This document shows, piece after piece, positions 8,395 through 17,569 of a DNA stretch of 64,000 nt. This stretch comes from Akkermansia muciniphila. Lineage in GTDB: Bacteria > Verrucomicrobiota > Verrucomicrobiia > Limisphaerales > F1-80-MAGS106. The position numbers were made by a program, and so were the translations under genes. Within the stretch, counting starts at the first letter, position 1. Every line of letters starts with the position of its first letter. The stretch is taken from the NCBI GenBank assembly GCA_945865375.1, contig CAMBEJ010000005.1, positions 16,727 to 80,726 of the forward strand, written 5' to 3'. A model generated the notes under the pieces. It was not told the origin of the DNA, did not search any database, and worked only from the letters and a program-made list of their open reading frames with translations.

Positions 8395-8460
8395 CAAAGT
8401 GGAAGCGGCATCCTGCCGCTTGGCGGAAGCAGAACGCGGCGAGACGCCGCTTCCACTTTT
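8395..8460. repeat. Two-hairpin repeat with 14-bp inverted ends, inside the hsdM relic
   Basis: The ends AAAGTGGAAGCGGC (8396-8409) and their reverse complement (8446-8459) enclose two small hairpins, AAGCGGCATCCTGCCGCTT and GCGGCGAGACGCCGC. The same layout recurs at 34761-34820 and, more diverged, at 26191-26276. Within the relic it is translated in frame as GSGVSPRSASAKRQDAAS, between the HsdM blocks LWFLAKNK and RDRRKQTLFID. Confidence 0.7.
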
Positions 8461-8591
8461 GTTTTTCGCGAGGAACCACAAGCAGACGGGAATCTGCGTG
8501 CTGTAGAAGAGCTGGCCGGGGAGAGCGTAGTCCTTGGGGAGAACGCCTTTGAGGCGGGGGTTGTCGCGCTCGATGGCGGCCATGGCGTCAG

Positions 8592-8675
8592 GCCAAGTGT
8601 GAAGTGAGAATGAAGAAGTATGAAGTTGGGGGTGTGGTTCTTCCTTCTGCATTCTGACTTCTGCCTTCCTTTCGG
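8592..8675. repeat. Low-complexity repeat insert in the hsdM relic
   Basis: It is built of near-copies of GTGAAG/GAATGAAG and of CATTCTGACTTCTGCCTTC, with the second half partly complementary to the first. It is translated as PERKAEVRMQKEEPHPQLHTSSFSLHTW between the HsdM blocks SHLQASAKQ and DAMAAIERDNP. Family members have only a short linker there. Confidence 0.5.
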
Positions 8676-8990
8676 GCTGCTTGGCCGACGCCTGGAGATG
8701 GGACCACCGGCCCTCCTTGGGCACCCAAAAAACATTCTCGGCTTTATATTCGTCGGGGTCCTCGGGGTTCGCGCCTTCGTAGTCGCCTTTGCCCGCGACG
8801 AGTTTGGCGCGGTGTTCCTCGAAGGTGTCGGAAATATATTTAAGGAAGATGAGGCCGATGACGACGTGCTTGTATTCCGCCGCGTCCATGTTGTTGCGGA
8901 GCTTGTCGGCGGTGAGCCAGAGCTTGGCCTCGAAGCCGATGGTCGCGGAGGACTGGGCGGAGGAGTTTGTTTTAGTGCGAGCCATGGCGA

Positions 8991-9197
8991 TTAAAGTGTT
9001 GTGAAGAAGTTTTGCATCGTTGTTGCCATCGACTCGCAGCGATGTTCGAGGATTCCAACCTCACGGGCCGGGAACTTCCAAAGACGCCCGACCTTGTGCG
9101 CGGGCATACCATTCCGGGTGACCCCTTTGGAGATCGTATCCGGATTAACCCCGAGATGGGCTCCGATCTTGTCCACAAATAACCAGTGTTCGCTCAT
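8991..9197 (-). CDS. Excisionase-like helix-turn-helix protein
   Basis: A 68-residue DNA-binding protein of the excisionase/MerR-like HTH type: MSEHWLFVDKIGAHLGVNPDTISKGVTRNGMPAHKVGRLWKFPAREV. The recognition helix is followed by the typical VGRLWKF wing. The start at 9197 was chosen because of a strong GGAGG eight bases upstream; the longer tracked ORF adds non-conserved sequence. Genes of this type often sit directly upstream of hsdM in type I restriction loci, and here it precedes the hsdM relic by five bases on the same strand. It is probably the operon's small regulator or targeting protein, left over after the locus decayed. Confidence 0.75.
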   Translation of the reverse strand: MSEHWLFVDKIGAHLGVNPDTISKGVTRNGMPAHKVGRLWKFPAREVGILEHRCESMATTMQNFFTTL

Positions 9198-9444
9198 CAG
9201 TTCACCCTCCTGCCCCACATCCCAATTTCGCGGGAAGTGGCTGCTATCGTGAGCAGTTGACATGGAATCGTATTCAACCTGTCCAATTATACCATCGAAA
9301 AGCAACGCCAACCCGGAGCGCGGAGCGCATTCCACCATCAGCATCTGGCAACGGGTCGAACAGGGTGGTGTGGGGATCATGCGGTCGCGTTAAAGGTTTT
9401 CTCGAAATCCGCCGCTGCCGCCATCATTTGCTCGAAGGCTGGAG

Positions 9445-10090
9445 TTAGCGAGGCGGCACGACGAGAGGCCGGAGGAGGTCGGCAATCCAAGCGGGAGCAT
9501 GACGCAAATCCTTGAGTATGGTCGGGCGGTCTGGAGCGGTGATTTGACGGCGGAGCGTGGCGAGAACTTTGTCATCCACTTGTTTCTGGGCGAGATGGCG
9601 CAGGGCTTGGATCAGGGTGCCGCTCTTCCTCCTCCTGCCGCTTGTCTTCCTTACGACGACGCTCCTCCTCTTGGCGCTTCTCTTCCGCCTCACGAGCGGT
9701 GCGTTGGGTCTCCTTGTGTTCCCGCTCCTCCTTCTTTTCGTCCTGGAATTGGCTCCGCGTCCGCGCATAGCCCTCGGCGGTGAAAAAGTCGGCGTTTTCC
9801 GCCATCGCGTAGCTTCGGACGGGGTCTTTTCGCGCTGGTTGAGAATCGAGGCCATTTCCCTGGCGGAGTCGTTTCCCTCAAACAGAATTTGCGCGCGCCG
9901 GGTTTTCGCCTTTTCAGCATCCTGATGAGTCAAGGCATAGGCGAGCGCGATGGAAGGGCAGGATTTGACGGAACCTCCACGGCCTTGCCGTTGTCAAGAA
10001 GCACGCGGATTTGGACCGAGTTGATATTGGTTGGAAGAGCGCACCACGGGGCTCCATCACCGTAAGCAAAAACAAAATAACCATGAAAAG
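9445..10090 (-). pseudogene. Frameshifted remnant, DUF6088-like C-terminus with a charged coiled coil
   Basis: Three minus-strand frames each carry part of what looks like one or more genes. First is VQIRVLLDNGKAVEVPSNP, then after a shift AYALTHQDAEKAKTRRAQILFEGND. Next comes an extremely charged Lys/Glu/Arg helix (EKRQEEERRRKEDKRQEEEE), and finally LIQALRHLAQKQVDDKVLATLRRQITAPDRPTIL...WIADLLRPL. The last segment resembles the C-terminus of DUF6088/AbiEi-like proteins. The upstream part is not recognised. At least two frameshifts are needed to join them, so no intact product is likely. Confidence 0.45.
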
Positions 10091-10098
10091 TTAAATTG

Positions 10099-12684
10099 TT
10101 ATAGTTTGATCCCTTGAATCGATCCAACGGGTCCGATCCTGCACAGCCTGAGCACCGGCGCTGCTTTTTGCTTTGAGGCCTCCAGGTCTGCTTCGATCTC
10201 AACGACCCAGTCGTTCTTGCTTTCGGGATCAACCAGCACTTGTTCAACTCGCCAGAAGCCCGGCTTTTGATTTGGAGATGGATTTACGTAGGTGTGCCGC
10301 CTGTTTCTCGCCTCCGGATCGAGGCACAGCCGCCGGTGCGAGCCATAGTACTCCTCGAAAGAACGGCGCAGGGAATCCGGACTGAAGCAATCGGCTTCCC
10401 GTTGCCCCCCCGTAACAAATTCCGAAAGCGCCAGTTCATAATCGCGGTTCTGGAGGTTCCGGAGGAATGAAAACAGGACGACGCGGATCTGGCCGACAAA
10501 TTCTTTATGATCCCGAGTGATGTCCTTCAGGGCGGCATCTGCGCCGGGAGGGCGCGCCTCAGACTTGTCGGAGGGTGCCCTGTAATCCGGGTTCCGCATG
10601 CGTTCCCATTCCTCGATGAGGCTGGAATCGACCTGCCGGATCATCGCGGCGAGGTACGCCTCCATTTCGCGCACCGTCTCGTTCTTGGCGGCTTCGGGGA
10701 TGGTCTGGAGCATCACCTTATGCACGCTGGACAGGTGGCGCAATAGCACTCCTTCCGCGCGCTGCAGCTCGTAATCCTTGATATAGTCGGAGAATGATCG
10801 GAATTCTTCGAACATTTCGCGGACGATGGATTTGGGACGAATGTTCTCCTGTCCCACCCATGGATGTTTATCCGCAAAGGCATTAAAGGTGGCGTAGACA
10901 AACTCCCGTTTCGGTTTGGGATGCTCCAGCTTTTCCAACTCATCGATCCTTTGTTGGTACTCCATCCCCTGCTGTTTCAATTCCGCCATTTTCTCGGTCT
11001 TCAGACGATCCAGTTGTTTTCGGAGGACGATTTCGGGATTTTCAAGAATCGATTCCACGAGCGTCACCAAATCCAGGGGATAATCGGGAGCGGACGGATC
11101 GAGAAGATGAATGGTATCCAGCAAGTACAGTGACAGGGTTTGGTCCAGCGAGAAATCGTCTTGAAGCGCGGCGTTCACGCGCAACGAGCCAGACGGTTCT
11201 CCGGCTGGCGGAAACTCGATGATTTTTCGATCTAGGAGGGATCGGAACAGAACCCAGGCGCGTTTGACGTGATTTTTCTTTGCCTTCGGTGTTTCGTGAG
11301 AACGAGAGATAATTCGACGCATGGCCGCGCAACCGTCACCTGTGCGGCTGAGCACATTCATGAGCATGGAATGCGTGACAGTGAAGCGGGAACCCAAGGG
11401 TTCAGGAGGGGCCCCCATGAGTCGTGCAAAGGTATTCCTGTCCCAGGCAACGAAGTTTTTTTCCGGAGGCTTTCTTTTCACGACCTTCTTCCCGTCGCGC
11501 GCGGCCTTTTCGTCGAGCTTCAAGTTCTCGACGACATGTTCAGGAGCTTGCGCGATTACCCAACCGAGATCATCGAAGCCCTTGCGGCCCGCGCGGCCTG
11601 CGATCTGGTGAAAATCACGGGCGCTTAGAATTCCGGTCTTTTGACCGTCGAACTTGCAAAGGCGCGTGAATAGGACGGTGCGGATGGGAACGTTGATGCC
11701 CATGCCCAGGGTGTCGGTTCCACAAATCACCTTGAGGAGGCCTTTCTGGGCGAGCTGTTCGACGAGAACACGATATTTTGGCAACAGGCCTGCATGGTGC
11801 AACCCAATGCCGTGTCGCAACCAGCGTTTTATATCCGGTCCGTACGGGCTGTTAAACTTGAAGCCTTCCAGAGCGGACGCGAGGGCGGCCTTCTCCTCTT
11901 TGGAGCAAACGTTGATGCTGGTGAAGTTCTGGGCGCTTTCGGCGGCGTCGTTCTGGGTAAAGTGGACCACATAAACCGGGATCTTATTCTCGCCGACGAG
12001 AGTTTCGAGTGTTTGGGCAAGAGGTGTTTCCGCGTAGGAATAATCGAGAGGCACCGGGCGAGTTTTGGAGGAGACCACGGCGGTTTCCCGACCATTCAAC
12101 CGGGTCAGCTCCTGTTCGAAAAAGGTCGTATCGCCCAGCGTGGCGGACATCAGCAGGAACCGGGTCTGGGGGAGTGTGATCAAGGGCACCTGCCAGGCCA
12201 CGCCGCGGTCCCGGTCGGAGTAGTAGTGAAACTCATCCATCACCACATCGGACACGGTTGACGAAGGGCCTTCCCGGAGCGCCATGTTTGCGAGGATTTC
12301 GGCCGTGCAGCAAAGGATGGGGGCGTTGCGGTTTACGGACGCGTCACCGGTGCTCAGGCCGACGTTCTCGGGGCCGAACTCGCGGCACAACGCCATCCAT
12401 TTCTCGTTCACAAGGGCCTTGATGGGGCAGGTGTAGACGGAGCGACGGCCCTGGGCGAGCGCCATGAAATGGAGGGCGCTGGCGACGAGGGACTTGCCGG
12501 AACCGGTAGGGGTGTTGAGGATCACGTTTTTCTCCTCGAACAATTCCAGGATTGCGTTCTCTTGAGCAGGGTAGAGCTGCATCTGCTTGTGTTGAACGGA
12601 GTCAAGGAAACGGCCAAGAAGAACGTCATTCGAGGGCGTTTGGTCGCCCGGCTTTGGAAGCAGATCGTAGAGAGTGAAGGCCAC
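10099..12684 (-). CDS. Ski2-like DEAD/DEAH-box helicase (DUF3516-type)
   Basis: A superfamily 2 helicase of 861 aa that probably unwinds RNA or structured nucleic acid. Motifs in order: Q-motif region LYPAQENAI (about 37), Walker A TPTGSGKS (about 58-65), Ia [11 protein letters not shown], motif II as [13 protein letters not shown] (about 148), motif [11 protein letters not shown] (about 178), then [33 protein letters not shown] and motif [16 protein letters not shown] long C-terminal helical region (about 420-800) follows, as in the DUF3516 group. This family is usually annotated without a defined substrate. The last codons (IQGIKL-stop) lie inside a repeat-like sequence shared with 61.1 kb, so the 3' end may have been altered by an insertion. 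Confidence 0.88.
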   Translation of the reverse strand: MAFTLYDLLPKPGDQTPSNDVLLGRFLDSVQHKQMQLYPAQENAILELFEEKNVILNTPTGSGKSLVASALHFMALAQGRRSVYTCPIKALVNEKWMALCREFGPENVGLSTGDASVNRNAPILCCTAEILANMALREGPSSTVSDVVMDEFHYYSDRDRGVAWQVPLITLPQTRFLLMSATLGDTTFFEQELTRLNGRETAVVSSKTRPVPLDYSYAETPLAQTLETLVGENKIPVYVVHFTQNDAAESAQNFTSINVCSKEEKAALASALEGFKFNSPYGPDIKRWLRHGIGLHHAGLLPKYRVLVEQLAQKGLLKVICGTDTLGMGINVPIRTVLFTRLCKFDGQKTGILSARDFHQIAGRAGRKGFDDLGWVIAQAPEHVVENLKLDEKAARDGKKVVKRKPPEKNFVAWDRNTFARLMGAPPEPLGSRFTVTHSMLMNVLSRTGDGCAAMRRIISRSHETPKAKKNHVKRAWVLFRSLLDRKIIEFPPAGEPSGSLRVNAALQDDFSLDQTLSLYLLDTIHLLDPSAPDYPLDLVTLVESILENPEIVLRKQLDRLKTEKMAELKQQGMEYQQRIDELEKLEHPKPKREFVYATFNAFADKHPWVGQENIRPKSIVREMFEEFRSFSDYIKDYELQRAEGVLLRHLSSVHKVMLQTIPEAAKNETVREMEAYLAAMIRQVDSSLIEEWERMRNPDYRAPSDKSEARPPGADAALKDITRDHKEFVGQIRVVLFSFLRNLQNRDYELALSEFVTGGQREADCFSPDSLRRSFEEYYGSHRRLCLDPEARNRRHTYVNPSPNQKPGFWRVEQVLVDPESKNDWVVEIEADLEASKQKAAPVLRLCRIGPVGSIQGIKL
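10103..10119. repeat. REP-like end sequence at the helicase stop codon
   Basis: AGTTTGATCCCTTGAAT matches the reverse complement of 61103-61119 (AGTTTGACCCCTTGAAT) at 16 of 17 positions. It also resembles the GACCCCTT ends of the RAYT elements. It encodes the last residues of the helicase. Confidence 0.5.
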
Positions 12685-12758
12685 AGGGAAGCGAGGGTAA
12701 CGGCCAGATTCGGGGTTGAGAAGCGAGAACGACTGACCAGTTCAGAAAAATCTCCTTC

Positions 12759-12787
12759 TTGACCCTGCGAAAAGCAATGGCTAGTTT
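12759..12787 (+). promoter_or_regulatory. Candidate sigma-70 promoter for ilvB
   Basis: TTGACC (12759-12764) and TAGTTT (12782-12787) are separated by 17 bases in the divergent region between the helicase and ilvB. Spacing is ideal and the -35 box is strong, but the -10 box matches only moderately. Transcription would start near 12793-12795, just before the putative leader peptide. Confidence 0.4.
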
Positions 12788-12797
12788 TGGAGCCAGC

Positions 12798-12881
12798 ATG
12801 TCCAAAATGAAACGACAAGTTTATCCGGTAAGAATTGCGGTCGTCGTAGGCGACGACGCCGGGGATCTTTGTCGCTACTGA
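12798..12881 (+). CDS. Putative ilv leader peptide
   Basis: A 27-codon ORF, or 24 codons from the second in-frame ATG at 12807, reads [27 protein letters not shown]. It contains Ile and a run of three consecutive Val codons followed by a Gly, and lies directly upstream of the acetolactate synthase gene. The Val codons fall in the left arm of a 7-bp hairpin (12840-12857, GTCGTCG/CGACGAC). A rho-independent terminator follows after the stop. This is the classical layout of amino-acid-controlled transcription attenuation, with the ribosome sensing charged tRNA-Val/Ile. It is too short for the ORF track and no homology is claimed. Confidence 0.55.
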   Translation: MSKMKRQVYPVRIAVVVGDDAGDLCRY

Positions 12882-12895
12882 TCGCGCTTTCGACA

Positions 12896-12930
12896 AAAAC
12901 CCACGGCTGGCAACGGTCGTGGGTTTTTTG
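12896..12930 (+). terminator. Intrinsic terminator/attenuator upstream of ilvB
   Basis: AACCCACG pairs with CGTGGGTT and is followed by TTTTTTG, giving a stem with a 12-nt loop and a T-run. It lies between the leader peptide stop (12881) and the ilvB start (12967), on the same strand. Here it can only serve as an attenuator, since nothing else ends there. Confidence 0.7.
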
Positions 12931-12966
12931 TTAGCCCCACCGGCCTGCCGAAAACACCAAACAAAA

Positions 12967-14841
12967 ATGAGCCAGAGCACAAGAAAAGCGGATGCCAAAC
13001 CCAGAGCCAAGAGCCGAGATGTCGAGGCGGCCTCGCCCATGCTGGGCAGCGACATCCTCGTGGTGAGCCTCGAACGCGAGGGGGTCGATACGATCTTTGC
13101 CTATCCGGGGGGGGCAAGCATGGAGATACACCAAGCGCTGACGAGGTCGAAGAAGATCCGGACGGTGTTGCCGCGGCACGAGCAAGGCGGAGCCTTCGCG
13201 GCCGAGGGGTATGCGCGCGCCTCGGGCAAGGCCGGTGTCTGCATGGCCACAAGCGGTCCTGGGGCTACCAATCTGGTCACGGGAATTGCCGACGCGTACA
13301 TGGATTCAATTCCCTTGGTGGCCATCACAGGACAAGTGCCGCAGGCGATGATTGGCCGGGGTGCGTTTCAGGAAACAGATTTTTTCGGGCTTACATTGCC
13401 GATCGTCAAACACAGTTATTTGATCACGAACATCAACGATATCCCCCGGATCGTGAAGGAGGCGTTTCATGTCGCCACCACAGGGCGCCCTGGGCCTGTC
13501 GTCATCGATCTCCCGAAGAATATTCAGCAACAGCGAAGCGTGCCTGTGTTTACGGATGAACTCAACATTCGAGGCTATCCGGACGATCCCAAGGCGGATG
13601 ACAGCAGCTTGGAGCTGATCCTGGATCTGATTGAAAAGTCGGAGCGACCCGTATTGTATGTCGGAGGGGGTGTCATCAGCGCCAATGCTTCTGATGAACT
13701 GCGGCGCTTTGTGGAGGCCACGAAAATTCCAGTCACGACGACGATCATGGGGTGTGGCGCCTTTCCGGAAACGCATCCGCTCTCGCTCCGCTGGCTGGGA
13801 ATGCACGGAACCGCGTACGCCAACTGGGCGGTCAGCGGGGAGCAGCGCAAGGAAACGGAGGGCGGCGAAACCCGCGCCGTCATGGTGGCCCCGGGAGCGG
13901 ATCTGCTCCTGGCATTCGGGGTCCGGTTTGACGACCGCGTGACGGGCAAGGTCGAAAAGTTCTGCGAACATGGAACGATCGTCCACATCGACATCGACCA
14001 GTCGGAGCTCAACAAGAACAGAATCGTCCAGCATCCCATAGTCTCAGAAATCAAGCACGCCCTCCGGCGGCTCAACAGCTTGGTGAAGTCGAGGCCGATC
14101 AAGAAAACATTCACCGCGTGGCACGAGAAAATAGGAGAGTGGAAAAAGCGCGCGCCCTTGCGATATCAGGTGAACGACGAGGTGATTCGCTCGCAACACA
14201 TGCGGGATCATCTTTCGGGGCTGGAGAGTGAAGTGATTCTTCCCCAAATGGCGATCGAGATGCTTTATGAACTGACAAAGGGAGATGCGATTATCACGAC
14301 CGGAGTGGGACAACATCAGATGTGGGCCGGGCAATACTACAAGTTTCGGTTCCCTCGGCAGTTCTTGACGAGCGCTGGCTTGGGTGCCATGGGATACGGT
14401 TATCCTGCTGCGCTGGGTGCCAAGGTGGCGTGTCCAGACAAACAGGTTGTGGATATCGACGGCGACGGATCTTTTTTGATGAACATCCAGGAACTGGCAA
14501 CGGCGCACATCGAGCAGATAGCGGCGAAGGCGATTGTCCTAAACAATCAGCATCTGGGCATGGTGGTTCAATGGGAAGACACGTTCTTCGCGGGAAACCG
14601 CGGGCACACTTATCTGGGCGACCCAAAGAATATGAAGCAAATTTATCCGGATTACATCACGATGGCGAAGAGCTTCAATGTTCCTTGTGAGAGGGTGATA
14701 TTCAAGCGCGATCTCCGCGCCGCGATGCAGCGCATGTTGGATTCCGATCAACCGTATGTGCTGGACGTCATTGTGCCTTACACAGAACACGTGTTGCCCT
14801 TTATTCCAGCCAACAAAACGGTTGCGGAGATGATTTATTGA
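12967..14841 (+). CDS. ilvB: Acetolactate synthase, large (catalytic) subunit
   Basis: Condenses two pyruvates, or pyruvate and 2-oxobutyrate, in the first common step of valine, leucine and isoleucine synthesis, using ThDP and FAD. The ATG at 12967 gives 625 aa; the tracked upstream start would lie inside the terminator. Seen: [15 protein letters not shown], the ThDP-activating Glu in [20 protein letters not shown] (about 55), central FAD domain, and the ThDP-Mg motif [15 protein letters not shown]...LNNQHLGMV (about 500-530). An unstructured basic N-terminal extension of about 30 residues precedes the fold. No ilvN regulatory subunit follows: the next gene is convergent and only 8 bases away. 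Expression is probably controlled by the upstream leader and terminator. Confidence 0.95.
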   Translation: MSQSTRKADAKPRAKSRDVEAASPMLGSDILVVSLEREGVDTIFAYPGGASMEIHQALTRSKKIRTVLPRHEQGGAFAAEGYARASGKAGVCMATSGPGATNLVTGIADAYMDSIPLVAITGQVPQAMIGRGAFQETDFFGLTLPIVKHSYLITNINDIPRIVKEAFHVATTGRPGPVVIDLPKNIQQQRSVPVFTDELNIRGYPDDPKADDSSLELILDLIEKSERPVLYVGGGVISANASDELRRFVEATKIPVTTTIMGCGAFPETHPLSLRWLGMHGTAYANWAVSGEQRKETEGGETRAVMVAPGADLLLAFGVRFDDRVTGKVEKFCEHGTIVHIDIDQSELNKNRIVQHPIVSEIKHALRRLNSLVKSRPIKKTFTAWHEKIGEWKKRAPLRYQVNDEVIRSQHMRDHLSGLESEVILPQMAIEMLYELTKGDAIITTGVGQHQMWAGQYYKFRFPRQFLTSAGLGAMGYGYPAALGAKVACPDKQVVDIDGDGSFLMNIQELATAHIEQIAAKAIVLNNQHLGMVVQWEDTFFAGNRGHTYLGDPKNMKQIYPDYITMAKSFNVPCERVIFKRDLRAAMQRMLDSDQPYVLDVIVPYTEHVLPFIPANKTVAEMIY

Positions 14842-14849
14842 CGTCTGGA

Positions 14850-16403
14850 TCAGGGCTCGACCGAGCCTCGCCCTACCCGCGCTTGGCGCAATTCCTGGTG
14901 GCCCAGCCTTTTCTGTCTGCGCTGCATCCACCAGGCCACGGCGTACCCGATAGCCAACGTTCCGCCGAGGATCAGGAAAGAAACCCAGCGACTGTGATCC
15001 CAATAGGCCTTGAATCCTAGAAGCAGAAAAGCCACAGCAGCGATCGCTGTGAGGGATCGTAGGGGCCAATCGGCGCGAAAATCCCGCGGCATGAATCGGT
15101 GCTCGACCCAAAGGTTCGAGGCGCAAACAATTCCGCAGGCAAGGACACCGGTAAAAAGATTGGCGGGTGTGAGTAGGGCCACTAGGCCGGGGGGATTCTG
15201 CGCGCCGCCAAACGTTGCGATGAGTAGCGACCACGCAAGAATCGCCAAACCACCCAAGCCGCACCATCCGACAGCTAGGCGACGCAGTCGATTCGTTTTG
15301 GAAGGATCGCTTTTGAAACCCAGCGCGAGCGCCATCTCTCGAAGGATTGCGGGGGCGACCTCGATGGTTCCGTAGAGTGTTCCAAACATCGTGAGAAACG
15401 CCCCAACAAAATACAGAGGCTTCAACCAGGGGTAAGAGTCACCGACAAACTGGGCTTGCAGGGCAAGCAGGTTGGCACCTGCGGGAATCTGATGCGCGGG
15501 ACGGAGCAGCATGGAGCCGCAAACGACAAACACGCCACTAAAAACCAGCACGATGATGAAACTCAAGGTGCAGTCCACCAGTGGCGCCCGAAGCCATCGG
15601 CGCAAAAGAAGACGCCTCGAATCATCCTCACGGAGGTGGTGAATCGTGTCCACACCATCGGCGGCACCCCATTGTTTTTCACGCAAATAGGCCCCATAGG
15701 CAAGATAGTCATACCCCGAGCCACCGATGACGCCGACATAAGTCATGACCTCGACCCAGACAGGGCGATCGGAGAATTCCTTAAGACTGACAATCCAATC
15801 TGGATAAGCGAGAGGCCGGGGGATCAGGAGTCCCACGACGATGTCCCACCAGTCTGGTTTGAGGAGGAATAGCGAAACAACCACGGAGAAGAGCATGCAG
15901 ATGACAATGGCCAATTGGAGTTTCTCCAAACGTTCATAGCCGCCCTTGGAAATGAGCCATAAGACGAGAATCAATAAGCCACTACCCCAGGCGTAATGAG
16001 CGGCTCCGTTGAACGCCCCCGAGGTGCCGGTGATTCCAGCGAGCAGCGTGCCGGCTGTGCCTGCGTGGAAGGCAACCCAGATAGGGAAGGACACGATCGC
16101 GAGAATGAGGAACACCACGCAAAACCAGCCGTGGGGGCCGGGAATCGACATCCAACGTTGGAAAGGGTGTTGTCCAGTCAGGATGATTTGCCGGGCTACA
16201 CCGTAAACCAGCACCCACTTACAAAGCAGCACGAGCACAAAGTACCAAAGCAGTCGGAGGCCAAAAATAGATCCACCACGGGAGGAGAAGATCAGCTCGC
16301 CGGCACCGATGGTGAGCGAGGCGATGACAGCGCCGGGCCCGAAAAGGCCTAGCCATGTGATAGGATTTCTGGAGCACAACGCTTTGGGCAACTGAGTATT
16401 CAT
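14850..16403 (-). CDS. Nramp (SLC11)-like membrane transporter
   Basis: A 517-residue integral membrane protein with about 11-12 hydrophobic helices, related to the Nramp divalent-metal transporter superfamily. The first helix carries GPGAVIASLTIGAGE where canonical Nramps have a DPGN metal-binding motif, so the Asp and Asn ligands are replaced by Gly and Glu. GVIGGSGYDYLAYGAYLREKQW lies in the helix 6-like segment in place of the usual MPH region. A substrate other than Mn2+/Fe2+ is therefore possible. The related planctomycete/verrucomicrobial proteins are generally annotated only as Nramp-like. It converges with ilvB with almost no gap, so the two mRNAs may overlap. Confidence 0.75.
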   Translation of the reverse strand: MNTQLPKALCSRNPITWLGLFGPGAVIASLTIGAGELIFSSRGGSIFGLRLLWYFVLVLLCKWVLVYGVARQIILTGQHPFQRWMSIPGPHGWFCVVFLILAIVSFPIWVAFHAGTAGTLLAGITGTSGAFNGAAHYAWGSGLLILVLWLISKGGYERLEKLQLAIVICMLFSVVVSLFLLKPDWWDIVVGLLIPRPLAYPDWIVSLKEFSDRPVWVEVMTYVGVIGGSGYDYLAYGAYLREKQWGAADGVDTIHHLREDDSRRLLLRRWLRAPLVDCTLSFIIVLVFSGVFVVCGSMLLRPAHQIPAGANLLALQAQFVGDSYPWLKPLYFVGAFLTMFGTLYGTIEVAPAILREMALALGFKSDPSKTNRLRRLAVGWCGLGGLAILAWSLLIATFGGAQNPPGLVALLTPANLFTGVLACGIVCASNLWVEHRFMPRDFRADWPLRSLTAIAAVAFLLLGFKAYWDHSRWVSFLILGGTLAIGYAVAWWMQRRQKRLGHQELRQARVGRGSVEP

Positions 16404-16766
16404 GCGGGAACCGTCAAAAACCTACTCGCTTGGGATTCGCGGCACAATCGACAAACACGCCGGCCCGGCCCCCTGATGGGTACGGAGGCATTTGCGAGGT
16501 GTCGATGCAAGTAAACCAGGAGTGGTAAACCATGTGGCGAATGAGCGCGGCCATCGGGGATGGCCGCCCACAGGACCGCGACGCGTTCCGCTCTTGTGGG
16601 CGGCCGTCCCCGACGGCCGCGGAGAAGGTTCCGTCGCCACCGACAACTTCGGGACGCTCCACGGCGGATGCTCGGAACCGGTGTTGTGTTGTCGCGGTGT
16701 TGTGCTTGACGGTTTGTGTGGAATCGCCGAGGGTGCGCGTCTCGCGCCCGAAAATCGGGCGCTTCG
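16404..16766. other. Intergenic region with hairpin repeat
   Basis: Divergent spacer between the Nramp-like gene and the FKBP gene. Apart from the long hairpin at 16547-16620, no frame is convincing; the short ORFs on both strands are readings of the hairpin and its GC-rich flanks. Confidence 0.5.
16547..16620. repeat. Long imperfect hairpin, 26-bp stem
   Basis: Arms 16547-16572 and 16595-16620 pair at 24 of 26 positions; the two differences are A/G changes that still allow G-U pairs in RNA. The loop is 22 bases. Each arm itself contains a smaller palindrome (GCGGCCATC...GATGGCCGC). The GTGGGC/GGCCG core resembles the 34-bp palindrome at 4929. Confidence 0.75.
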
Positions 16767-17480
16767 ATGAAACAATTGAAAACAATGATCTCCTCCATCA
16801 TGCCCTCAATAGCCGCCGTGGGACTCCTCATGGCTGTGACTGTGAACGCCCAGGAAAAGCTGGATCTCAAGGATCCAAAGCAGCGTTCTAGCTACGCTAT
16901 TGGCACGGATATCGGCGCGAATTTCAAACGCCAGGAGATCGAAGTCGATCCCAAAGCGCTGGCTGCAGGGTTGGCCGATGCGTTAAGCGGAAAGACGGCG
17001 ATGACCGAGGCCGAGATCAAGCAAACCTTGAGCGATCTCACCGTGGAGCTGAGGAGCAAGGGAGAGATCAAGCAGAAAGCCGCCGGCGAGAAGAACGTCA
17101 AGGATGGCGAGGCGTTCGTTGTGGCGAACTCCAAGAAAGAAGGGGTCAAGGCCACGGCGAGCGGCCTCCAGTACAAAATCCTGAAGACGGGCACAGGGAA
17201 GTCCCCAAAAGCAACCGACAAAGTGAAAGTACACTACCACGGAACCTTGATCGATGGCAGCGTTTTCGACAGCTCGGTCGAGCGGAGTGAGCCTGCCACA
17301 TTTGGCGTGAACCAGGTGATACCCGGTTGGACGGAAGCCTTGCAGTTGATGAAGGAAGGCGACAAATGGCAGATCGTGCTGCCTTCGAAGATCGCTTATG
17401 GCGAGCAAGGCGCGGGCGGCAAGATCGGCCCGAACAGCACGCTCATCTTCGAAGTGGAACTGCTCTCGATCGAAAAGTGA
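16767..17480 (+). CDS. FKBP-type peptidyl-prolyl isomerase, exported
   Basis: A folding catalyst that isomerises X-Pro bonds outside the cytoplasmic membrane. The start MKQLKTMISS (16767) gives 237 aa with a signal peptide (hydrophobic IAAVGLLMAVTVNA). The N-terminal FKBP_N dimerisation domain is at about 30-120 (SYAIGTDIGANFKRQ...VDPKALAAGLADAL). The FKBP domain is at about 140-235 with VKVHYHGTLIDGSVFDSS, FGVNQVIPGWTEALQLMKEGDKW, PSKIAYGEQGAGGKIGPNSTLIFEVELL. The layout matches FkpA/Mip proteins. It is followed by two hairpins and then the convergent rho gene. Cleavage after the NAQ region suggests a periplasmic, not lipoprotein, location. Confidence 0.93.
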   Translation: MKQLKTMISSIMPSIAAVGLLMAVTVNAQEKLDLKDPKQRSSYAIGTDIGANFKRQEIEVDPKALAAGLADALSGKTAMTEAEIKQTLSDLTVELRSKGEIKQKAAGEKNVKDGEAFVVANSKKEGVKATASGLQYKILKTGTGKSPKATDKVKVHYHGTLIDGSVFDSSVERSEPATFGVNQVIPGWTEALQLMKEGDKWQIVLPSKIAYGEQGAGGKIGPNSTLIFEVELLSIEK

Positions 17481-17484
17481 CGAG

Positions 17485-17555
17485 CGGTTCGAGCCTCCCT
17501 CGAACCGTCGCATTGATCCAGGGTCGCAACGCGCGCCGGAAAGCGGGTTGCGACC
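17485..17555. terminator. Two hairpins between convergent fkp and rho genes
   Basis: CGGTTCGAG/CTCGAACCG (17485-17507, 5-nt loop) and GGTCGCAAC/GTTGCGACC (17522-17555) lie in the 90-base convergent spacer. Neither has a clear T-run, so they may stop 3' exonucleases or act in Rho-dependent termination; the intrinsic-terminator call is weak. Confidence 0.4.
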
Positions 17556-17569
17556 TCATTCCAACCGCA

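Larger units (their letters stand above)
8002..8985 (-). pseudogene. hsdM: Type I restriction methylase relic (HsdM) lacking the catalytic core
   Basis: The N-terminus (GFEAKLWLTADKLRNNMDAAEYKHVVIGLIFLKYI) and the C-terminal part (LPGQLFYSTQIPVCLWFLAKNK, LFIDARKLGTLIDR, CKSATTAEI, YVGAEEVADDGDPFEQ) are clearly HsdM. A complete HsdM has about 300 more residues between PKDYA and LPGQLFY, including the SAM-binding motif and the NPPF catalytic motif. Here the two flanks are joined directly. Three stretches that are not HsdM-like interrupt the frame (see repeats at 8229, 8395 and 8592), and the C-terminus ends in a non-family NLKPMP. No hsdS or hsdR is nearby. The frame is open for 327 codons, so a protein may be made, but it cannot be an active methyltransferase. 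Confidence 0.85.
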
